Positions 55,873 through 64,000 of a stretch of DNA of 64,000 nucleotides are shown here, one piece after another. This stretch comes from Trichaptum fuscoviolaceum (taxonomy: Eukaryota; Basidiomycota; Agaricomycetes; Hymenochaetales; Trichaptaceae): the NCBI GenBank assembly GCA_910574455.1, contig CAJSYZ010000007.1, positions 806,001 to 870,000 of the forward strand, written 5' to 3'. A model generated the notes under the pieces. The model searched no databases. It was not told the DNA's origin and saw only the letters and a program-made list of their open reading frames with translations. How positions within the stretch are numbered: the stretch's first letter is position 1; every line of letters starts with the position of its first letter. A program made the position numbers and the translations under genes.

Positions 55873-58535
55873 ATGTCAACAACGCCTGTCTCCCGCTCAC
55901 CGGCAGCACGCTTTCATGATCACAGCGACACTGTGCTCGGAACAACACGCACAATCGCACAGCTGATAAAGGACGTGACAGACATCGCTAATGTCCCCTT
56001 CGCTCCGCAGGCTGTCTCGTTGGTGCTGTCTATGCTGGAGATCGCTAAGGTGAGTTGAATCAAAGTCCATATTTTTTTCGCGTCCTAACTAGTCTATAGG
56101 GAGTTAAGGACAATAATGACGCCCGCGTGCGCCTGGTTACCACTGCGGCAACCTATCTCGTCAAGCTCAGACCTATTCTTAATAAACAAGATTCGTCAGA
56201 GGACATCCCTCCAGAGTTGAGGCTCCAACTAGAGGATTTTCAACAGTGAGCTAACTAGATACTCATGAGGCCATTATCTTTAAGAACTACGTATTAGTGC
56301 ATTGGTTGAACTGAAAAATGACTTGGAGAGGATGAAGAAGCAAAACGTTTTGAAGCGAGTCTTCGGGAAAGATCGTATTTCTACGACACTTCAAGACCGC
56401 AAGGATGCTCTGCAGGCTTCATATAATGCGCTACAGGTATGTATTAGATGTTGATTGTATGAAAAACGCGCTAATATGTTAATATCTTGCCCAGATGTGG
56501 ACAAATGTAAATACTTATGCCTTGGTTCGAAAGGTTGTCACAGAGCTGGAACCCGATGATGTATGTAAACCCAGTCGTGCATGTTAATATATTCTAACAA
56601 GGCATATGTAGATTCCTCGATTTGATCAAACACAAGTAGTTCTCATGGGTACCATCAAGGCAAATAATACTTTCTTTTCCAATTTGCAGAGTGGTGAACT
56701 ACGAGCCAATGGCGATCGTCAGCGCGTTCTCGTGAAACGATTCGCGAACAAGACAGTAAGCATGGTGTCGACTTAGATGCAACGTCCTAATTTGTCTCAC
56801 AGGAATGCGATGACGAGGCGAGGAAGTGGCGAAAGCTGTGGTATTTTCGTTTTCTTGCTTCTCGGTCTTGTCTGACATCTTTACCAGGCACGCAAATCTC
56901 CCACAGCTGGCTGGGTGTTCAAACGACCGATCATCCATGCAGTTTATCCTTTTCCACGACACTTATCTTACATCTCAGACGGCGGAAATTCGTAGCTTAG
57001 CCGCGTTTGTTCTGGAGATTTCTAGATCGCATGATGTATTTACGCTGGCGAACACTATAGCTGACTTCGTGAGTATATTCTTCGGCTGAGCGAAACAAAT
57101 GGTTGACATTTGGATGACAAATAGGTCAATGATGCTGTTGTGAGTGGTGTGTTGAATTCCCTCGCTCCTGCTCAATGTGCTATAGTCGGCAATAAGACAT
57201 ATGCAGGTAATGCTAAATTACGATGAGGATGAGGCCGCTCGGCTTGCTAGGGTAAGCGATGCTTGTTCCCGACAAGTCTATTTCGCTCAAAATGGTTTGC
57301 GAGCAGATCACGAAGTATACTGTCCGTGGTGACGGGCAAGTCGTTGTTACTCCCCCACTTCAATCTTTATCCAAGTTCGGTGGTGGTATCCGGAATAGTG
57401 TATATAACAGTTTGTTTCCAACATATGTACACGATCAGATTTGCGGCAGCTCGTTATCTGACATTCAACTAATTAGGGCACGAGCGAAGCTTCTTTGCGA
57501 CGTTATTTCGCAAATCTGGACAGCGCGCCCACACACGCTACGCTCACGGAGGTACTTGATGGCGAGCAACTCGACAAATGGGCGGCGCTGGACAGTCTTA
57601 GGGATCAGCTTCGAGATACGCCTGACGGATATGAGAAGCCACAGCAATATCTCATGCCTGAAACACGATGTGCATTTGTTGACTATTCCGTCGACATCGA
57701 ACCAGGCGACTTTGGCGTGCTCGTTCCTGGAGAAAAAGAGGAGTACGCTTTCCGACGAGTAGACAACTCCGCGGCGAACAATTCTGCTCTGTTTGAATAT
57801 CAGTCAGGGCATTCGTTGTATGACCGCAATTATGTTGACTTCGACGAAGTCTGTGAACAGCCAATCACGTACGTCATAGACTTTGCCTAGCTTTGCTGCT
57901 GACGTCATAGATCAGTGGTGCAGATGGAAACTCGATCGGATGACAGATGGCTGCTTTTTCAGTCACTATCACGATCAAACGCTGACACACGCTGTCCATC
58001 GGTCGAAGCGATTTCTCGAACGAAGTGCACCCAAAGACTGCGACGTGGATGAGCTGGTCTTCGGTGCGTTGAATTCTGTGCTGTGATGTTGCAGGTCTGA
58101 TGCCAACTATGCCAGTCGTTTCCGTTGAGCGCTATCACCATTATCAATATGCTCTCCGATCAGAATCATTAGGAGAGAGCCAGCCCGCTGATGTCTACGC
58201 CAGTCTACCAAACTGGAACTCACATGAATTACTCTTCAGGCACTGCGCTCCTGGCCCTTGCTATGATTTCTGCGATCAACCTCTCGACAGTCGGGTCAGT
58301 ATAGAGAGATATGGGTGAGTTATTAGTGAATGCACCATCCTATGACTCCTCAACTCCCTTCAGTCACTATATGCGCATCGAGTACGTCACTGTCCCGGTT
58401 GCTAAGCGCACCGCAAATCTCGAAACACCTGCGGAAAACTCCAATAGGCTCTGGGCGCCGAGATTCAAGGAATATGAGTCAATCATTCCGCGACGGAACG
58501 AGACTGAGAAGCGGTTTTCATCGGAATGGCCTTAG
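55873..58535 (+). CDS. Helical-bundle (MLKL_NTD-like) / kinase-like protein, copy 1
   Basis: Start at 55,873 (MSTTPVSRSPAARFHDHSDT). Many exons with 50-60 bp introns. The N-terminal region (TRTIAQLIKDVTDIANVPFA, LVLSMLEIAK, ARVRLVTTAATYLVKLRPIL, VELKNDLERMKKQNVLKRVF, RKDALQASYNALQMWTNVNT) has the helix pattern of the MLKL_NTD / HeLo-like four-helix bundle used by membrane-targeting cell-death proteins. It is followed by a region laid out like a kinase N lobe: VLVKRFANKT, then DDEARKWRKLWYFRFL, RHANLPQLAGCSND and FILFHDTYLTSQ. Downstream are QITKYTVRGDGQVVVTPP and a C-terminal domain (PGDFGVLVPGEKEEYAFRRV, SVERYHHYQYALRSES). I see no HRD or DFG, so it is probably a pseudokinase. Exons after 57,060 contain awkward stops, so part of the model is uncertain. 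Confidence 0.6.
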
Positions 58536-59587
58536 CTTCAGACTTTGCTTATAATAATGTGATTTCTTCTGCTACACCATTGCACTCATCGAGTTGGTTT
58601 AGCTTCATCCGTTTGTTTGTCACCATCCTGTTGCACAATCCTTGCATTAACGCTCAACAAAGCTCCATGATAGCCCTATGTCGACTCATATTTGAACTAA
58701 TGGACGTAGCCATCTACATTATATATCTTCTAATTCTACAAAGCCAAGCTTACACGACGCTCGCAGATACCTTTACAGCTTAATCAGTGGGTGACAAGAA
58801 GGTGTATATATTCTTTGCGCATACTCTATTCCAGACCGCATTCGCGAACTCGTCAATATGCTTCATCACTTCTTCCGGATTTTCGTGGAATGGTCCGTGG
58901 TTAATACCGTCCATCAAAGCGATTTTTAGAATTTGTGAAAACCTTCTGTGCCTCCGGGACCTTGAGTGCGTCCTGGGTTGACTGGCACTGCACACAAGCA
59001 CCGGGAATCCTTCCTGACCAAGAGCATTTAGCGCACTACTTCGTAACGCAACGCCGATGCGATGATGGACTGCCTGATATGCAGTGTATCCCAGCCACTG
59101 CAAGCACTTTGAACGTCCCAGCTGCGCAATCGCCTTGCCTTCAAGTCAGCCTCTGATGCAGCGTCTACCTTCGATTGAAGGTCGAATATCCGGTTTGAGA
59201 AACGTTGAGCACTCTACTCGGGATAAATAGAACAGCTCATTCCTTCTGGCACAATGGCGTCAGGAGAGTCAAGTCCGCGAAGGAGTCCGCAGAGATACGT
59301 AGACAATTACGGAGATTGTCTTCGGAAAAAGATGCGCAGTTGAATCAGCTCAAACTGATCCTGGAAATGGAACTAATGGGCTAAGAGACTGTCTCGAATA
59401 ACGAGATTTTACATCCCAGGCTCCTGTTCAACGAATACGCAAACTTATGATTATGTTTCAACTCTGGTCTGCGTTCTCTTCGGAAACCAATGTATTGCTC
59501 TATTATGAATGGTACTGTCTCAATGGAAAGTGGAAAAGTGAAAAAACATATAAGCGAGAAACTGAAGGATGAGAATCATCGATACGA
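58536..59587. other. Intergenic, no gene recognised
   Basis: A minus-strand frame at 58,780-59,103 contains LMDGINHGPFHENPEEVMKH, which looks protein-like but matches nothing I know. It could be a further gene fragment like the two that follow. Confidence 0.35.
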
Positions 59588-60380
59588 TCACTCATCTGGA
59601 AGGTTTTCCACCTTCGCCTTTCCGGACTCGACCCATTTCTTCTTTACGAGCCTTTCCTTGCAGCCCAAATATATCCGGTACATTTTCTTGATGGTACTCT
59701 CACTAACACCCGCCACTTGACTGATCCCCTTCGCCGACTTCGGCTGCCCGAGAAGGTGGCTTGTAAAGTAGATTGCGCCCCCAGCAACCGAAACGAGGTT
59801 ACGACCGTCACCAGCAAGCCTGATCAAATCACCACAGATGGCCTGGAAATGGTGGGGCAGATCCAAATGGTTGCAGAAGCGGACCAACAGGTCCTCGGCG
59901 CCTGTAGCTCGCGACGGGCTGGCAGCTGAGTTTCTATCATGCACTCGCGGCGAAAGGTTGAAGGCCTGCTCGAGTACCTCGTAGCACTGTCCAAGCGACG
60001 TCTTTGAGACGCGGGTCAGGTTGCTAATCTCGCCGAATGTCCGGGGAACATGCGCCTGCCGACACGAGACAAAAATGATGACTGCATCGAGGTTCTTTCT
60101 CATCAGCAGGTTCTCTTCATATGAATGCTTGTACAGCTGTTTTGCAATGTCGCTGATCGTCTTCGGGTGCGAAAGCCAATTGCACCAGCTCGACATTTCG
60201 CCGAAGGCCTGCATGAGGTTTCGCTCCGATTGCAACGCCTTTCCACGGGCAGCGGCATGCAGTAGCTTGCGGGCTTCGCCCCGCCCGGCTCACCGTCGCG
60301 GAAGCCGATGACCGTGTCCAACTGCTCCATTCCATCCCAGAGAGAATCATTAGCACGAAAGTCTCCTTCGTCATTTGCGA
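59588..60380 (-). pseudogene. TFIIB-like fragment without a zinc ribbon
   Basis: Clear similarity to transcription factor IIB, which bridges RNA polymerase II and TBP. The linker TFANDEGDFRANDSLWDGME and GFRDGEPG begins after an ATTAG acceptor at about 60,380. The first cyclin fold follows (SERNLMQAFGEMSSWCNWLS, KTISDIAKQLYKHSYEENLL, ACRQAHV-like SCRQAHVPRTFGEISNLT), then the second (FCNHLDLPHHFQAICGDLIR, AAGAIYF-like AGGAIYFTSHLLGQPKSAKG, VSESTIKKMYRIYLGCKERL). A one-base shift separates GFRDGEPG from the frame RKLLHAAARGKALQSERN. The N-terminal CxxC zinc ribbon, essential for polymerase recruitment, is not found within 300 bp upstream. Probably a truncated extra copy and not the cell's only TFIIB; a distant 5' exon cannot be excluded. 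Confidence 0.75.
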
Positions 60381-60670
60381 AGGTCTAATAGTGGCTGAGT
60401 CTCAGAGAAATGGCCAACCATATTTCACTTACACGCCATTCACTCTTATGAAGAAACATCATTAATATGTTGACTGTATGTCAATACCACCGCCATACTC
60501 ATCTTCGCCATGAAGTTGGCAATCCTCTAATCTGCGAAAGTACCTGCATTCATGATGATTATGTGCAGTAGGTTCACCTTGGTGTGAAGTTGCTGCATGA
60601 ATTCAATACATCGATAGTTTGCATTCTGGTATAAGCGTCTTGTGCAAGATTAAGACACGACTGGAAAGAC

Positions 60671-61232
60671 TTACGCGGTTGTCAACAGGTTGACATGGTT
60701 CTCTTGCTCCAAATACGCGTTAAAGCGGCTTTCCAGCCACAATGCGATCAAGCCATTAATTTCTCCACTTCTTATCCGAGCGAAGAAGGTTGGATGAGAT
60801 GCACCTATTCTCATTGTTGATGATGACTCCGAGTCCAGGCGTACCCACGACCGTAAGACGGAGAAGGACACCATTCCTCTCGACAGAGACGACGGGAATG
60901 AAAAGACAAGACACGCGTACGATAATTAGCGAAAAGAGAATCCCGTACGGCACTGATGTTTACAATCACAATTTATCGGACTCATGGGGCAGAGCTTCCT
61001 TTGAAGGTTAGGGACGTGATGCAGAGGTGTTGACTATCGTTGACTTTCCCATTCCAGATTCGCCTGAGAGAAAGTGAACGCTGACGCAGAATATTGCGGG
61101 TACAAGGACCAATCTCCGGAATGCATACTTGCTACAGAGTGCAGAAGGATAGCGGATGAGGTGAAAGAGTGTAGCTTTCTTGGAGAGTTGGCGAGGAAGT
61201 GTCAAGTTAGGAAGGGGAATGCCAGAGTCCAA
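60671..61232 (-). pseudogene. Septin fragment
   Basis: Septin landmarks in order on the minus strand. An N-terminal stretch (GIPLPNLTLPRQLSKKATLF) is separated from the P-loop FLSGESGMGKSTIVNT by intron-like sequence. After a gap come VVSVERNGVLLRLTVVGTPG and LGVIINNENR, the septin G3 region, where the usual Asp of D-T-P-G is Gly. In another frame comes SRFNAYLEQENHVN, the family's R-F-x-A-Y-L-E-x-E-N block. A stop and a frameshift break the middle, and the G4 region and C-terminal part are missing. Lost Asp plus frame breaks mean it cannot be a working GTPase. Confidence 0.78.
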
Positions 61233-62455
61233 TGGCGGTACACGTAGGTGCCCTTTTCGAAATTAGTTGACCATGGATCATTCCACTCGCAATTCCTGGT
61301 AACGACTCGCTTATCAACGCCAGAAATCCTTGAGAAATATATATGATGTATGATAAATAACTGACAGACTGTCCAGCTTCAGATATTTACTAGAGTTGGT
61401 ACTAAAACAGTTACTCACCTGTAACCGCCAGACTCAACATACGTCTCTTCCTCACGTAGAGCTGTCCCACTTCCTCTGACCATTTCTTTAACTCCCGAAA
61501 GCACGCTACTCCGCTCCTTTCATAGGACCTACGAGCCCTCCTATCCATCCTCCTTGTTGATATCGCTGTCTGTCCCTTTGGCCAAGTCTCATGTCAACAG
61601 ACCAGACCTGGTTGGAGCGTTTACCAGAGCTTAGTGATGGTGTCACTCGAGCATTGTCTTATCCAAGATTGTTTCAGCTGTTCATAGAAGATTGCACTTG
61701 AAGATAAGTCAAATGGTAGCAAGGGTGAGGGGAAACTCACCAGTCGCAACTCGGATCCTGCCGAGTCTGAGCTATTTGCTTCCGGCGACCATGAGTTCAT
61801 TTCGTTCCTCCGTCTTCGCAAATGCCACGAATACTTTATAGACTTGCCATTTTACTTGACAAAAATTCGTTGGAGGAGACTCCGACGGATCATCCCCAAG
61901 TCAAGCAGTGACATGCCGTTGAACTTCCCGATCTGAACCAATTTACCATTCCCCGCAGACTGAACTGCAACAACTCGGATGGCGTTGGCGGTCTCGCGAT
62001 GCAACTTGAAGTCTGAATCCACTAGTAGTCTTGTACATCCTCAGGTCAACTCTGACATTGGATTGTGTGTGTTTGGAGCTGAGTGGCTGGGCTTGGAGGA
62101 TTCTGTACCAAATGGAAGGTGAGTTTACTTCCCTGTGTCAAACCATGGATTGCTAATTTCTCGTCCGAGCAGCGATATCTATGTAGTGATACATTTTGCA
62201 CAAAAATGAACCTGAGGTGAGGTTACAGTGTGAAATACGTCTATACCAGTGCTGCAACCGGTGACCGGCCTCAATTCAGACATGCACTCCATAAGGACCA
62301 TAACACGACTACTAATCAGTTTGCTCCTGCCTCCCTCTACGAGGCTGTTCTACCTACCTCCCTTTCTCTTCAGCATCGCTATGCTGTGTCCTAGTCTCGA
62401 GGCCTGTGCTACCAGGTTCACGTTTGCCATCTTGGACCTTCGTTCATATTGACAG
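61233..62455. other. Intergenic, no gene recognised
   Basis: About 1.2 kb. A minus-strand frame at 61,621-61,821 starts MRRRRNEMNSWSPEANSSDS and might be a 5' remnant of a gene, but nothing connects it. No RNA gene recognised. Confidence 0.4.
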
Positions 62456-62610
62456 ATTGGCGCCCATGCCTATTCTTAGCCCCTTCGTTCGCCAATACTT
62501 AGTTGTAAATCCTTCGACAACATATGTCTATTTGTCGTCTATGTTTCAAGAGTATGGTAATGGTCTAGCGAGTATCTCAAGCAGGCTTTCATCGCAGGCC
62601 TCCTTGTGTT
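62456..62610 (+). repeat. Second copy of the duplicated upstream segment
   Basis: Counterpart of 55,000-55,160, about 200 bp upstream of the second kinase-like gene. After it the two upstream regions are unrelated until a pyrimidine-rich CCTCCYACCA stretch just before the start codons. Confidence 0.72.
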
Positions 62611-62799
62611 TTTTTTATCTCCTGGATATACTATGAGCGTCGCGGCATCTGAACGCTTTGCGGTTAGGGCGTTCATCTCGGATGCTGTACTGTAGCGAGA
62701 AGCGCTGGCACACCTGCCGACGGACACGAGGCTATAAACCACTGCACGCCTTGAGCGCATTGTCCTCTTGGTTTCTTCCTCCTACCATCACCATCGAAA

Positions 62800-64000
62800 A
62801 TGTCGACAATGCCCGTCTCTCGCTCATCCCGCTTTCGTGTTCACAGTGACACCGTGTTCGGAACAGCGCACACAATCGCGCAGCTGGCAAAGGACGTAAC
62901 AGACATCGCAAAGGTCCCTTTCGCTTCTGAGGCCGCCTCACTGGTGTTGTCTGTGTTGGAAATTGTAAAAGTGAGTTCCATTATATCTGAACTATTGTTC
63001 TGCGTCTTCACACCCGATCTGCAGAATGTTAAAGACAATAATGACGCCCGCGTGCGCTTAGCTAAAACGGCGGCTACCTATCTCATCGAGCTCAAGCCCA
63101 TTCTTGCAACCCAATTATCGTCGGAAGACTTGGACATGCCTCCAGAACTTAGACTCCGGCTGGAAAGATTTCAGAGGTAAGCTCTATGTATATTCATGAC
63201 CTCGTTGTTTAAAAAAGTTATTTTCTACATATAAGTGCATTGGTTGAACTGAAAAGTGAACTGGAGACCATGAAGAAGCAAAATTTCTTAAAGCGTATTC
63301 TCATAAAAGACCGGATTTCTACGATACTTCTAGACCGCAAGGATGATCTGCAAGCATCATTTAATGCGCTACAGGTGTGTGATGGTACATTAACTTTATA
63401 CGATGCGCACTGACATGGAGCCAAGATGTGGACAAATGTAAATACATATGCCTTGGTTCGAAAGGCTGCGAAAGAACCGGACGCCGATGGTGTACGTCAA
63501 CTCGATCCCGTTTGTTACCACATTTTAATGGGCTATACCTAGATTCTTCGATTCGACCAATCCCAAGTAGTACTTAAAGCCACACTTACAGTAAAGAGCG
63601 GTTTCTTTTCTATGCTTGAGCTTGGTGAACTCCGTGCCAATGGCGATCGTCAGCCAGTTCTCGTGAAGCGTTTTACGAACAAGACAGTAAGAATGATACC
63701 GATTTAGGTGGAACGTCCTAACTTGTCTCACAGGAACGCGATGACGAGGCGAAGAAGTGGCGAAAGCTGTGGTATCTCCGTTTTCTTACTTTCTGGGTTT
63801 GTTTGACATCTCTAGCAGGCACGCAAATCTCCCACAGCTGGCTGGATGTTCAAACGACCGATCAGCCACGCAGTTCATCCTTTTCCACGATACATATCTT
63901 ACATCTCAGACGGCGGAAATACGCAGCTTAGCCGCATATGTTTTGGAGTTCTCTAGAACGCATGATGTCTTTTCTTTGGCCAACACGCTGACTGATTTTG
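62800..64000 (+). CDS. Helical-bundle / kinase-like protein, copy 2, cut by the window edge
   Basis: Start at 62,800 (MSTMPVSRSSRFRVHSDTVF). Exon by exon a paralogue of 55,873-58,535: TIAQLAKDVTDIAKVPFASE, ARVRLAKTAATYLIELKPIL, RLRLERFQR, VELKSELETMKKQNFLKRIL, MWTNVNTYALVRKA, VLVKRFTNKT, the HANLPQLAGCSNDRS block, and AAYVLEFSRTHDVFSLANTL at the edge. Intron positions are the same in both genes. In the parts seen no stop or frameshift is evident, so this may be the intact member of the pair. The role is not known; the domain layout suggests a signalling or cell-death adaptor. Confidence 0.62.

Noticed and set aside
1..64000. tRNA or rRNA genes
   Set aside because: I saw no convincing tRNA (A and B box with cloverleaf) or rRNA segment; the tRNA-like match at 14,651-14,671 is a primer-binding site.

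Overview
The window looks like a repeat-dense stretch of a filamentous basidiomycete (Agaricomycetes) genome. The evidence is the company of element types (chromodomain Ty3/gypsy, Ty1/copia, KDZ and Plavaka transposons, LINE debris), genes cut by many 50-60 bp GT..AG introns, and several expanded gene families I know only from that group. The species cannot be named from sequence alone.

Positions 1-29,622 are one Ty3/gypsy chromovirus on the minus strand, turned into a nest. Its left (3') LTR is cut by the window edge (1-388) and its 5' LTR is 28,804-29,622. Its pol gene is interrupted three times, each time with a target-site duplication (TSD): by a 2.8 kb giant palindrome (copy A, 521-3335, TSD CTTTGCA), by a Ty1/copia element (4415-15,155, TSD CTTCG) and by a 9.8 kb KDZ DNA transposon carrying two cargo genes (16,953-26,717, TSD CAAACTC or GCAAACTC). 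The copia element is itself split by a second palindrome (copy B, 7556-10,330, TSD TATACCC) and by an unusually long 2.56 kb solo LTR (11,502-14,062, TSD AAGCT). Counting bases, every one of these insertions leaves the interrupted reading frame in phase on both sides, so the nest was built quickly and recently.

Positions 29,623-37,700 hold unassigned sequence, a small TIR element (30,154-30,948), and a gene of unknown function (36,839 down to 32,047) broken by a third palindrome (copy C, 32,691-35,543, TSD CCTTGCT). The three palindromes belong to one family: same asymmetric ends, 7-bp TSDs, a short single-copy centre, and core arms that are almost identical within a copy but clearly diverged between copies. 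This is the most unusual system in the window.

Positions 37,700-54,363 form an island with two tandem PA-clan (trypsin-like) protease-fold genes, a LINE fragment, a Plavaka transposase with two apparent frameshifts and, divergently from it, a many-exon coiled-coil gene with an acidic tail. The spacers here are built from a small set of short palindromic words (GCCAGTGGCA, CTCGGAGTCGG, TAGTAGTA, CAGGCTGAG, TTCAAGTT).

Positions 54,364-64,000 hold a tandem pair of genes with a helical-bundle (MLKL_NTD-like) N terminus and a kinase-like region (55,873-58,535, and 62,800 past the window edge). Between them lie fragments of two housekeeping genes on the minus strand: a TFIIB copy without a visible zinc ribbon and a decayed septin.
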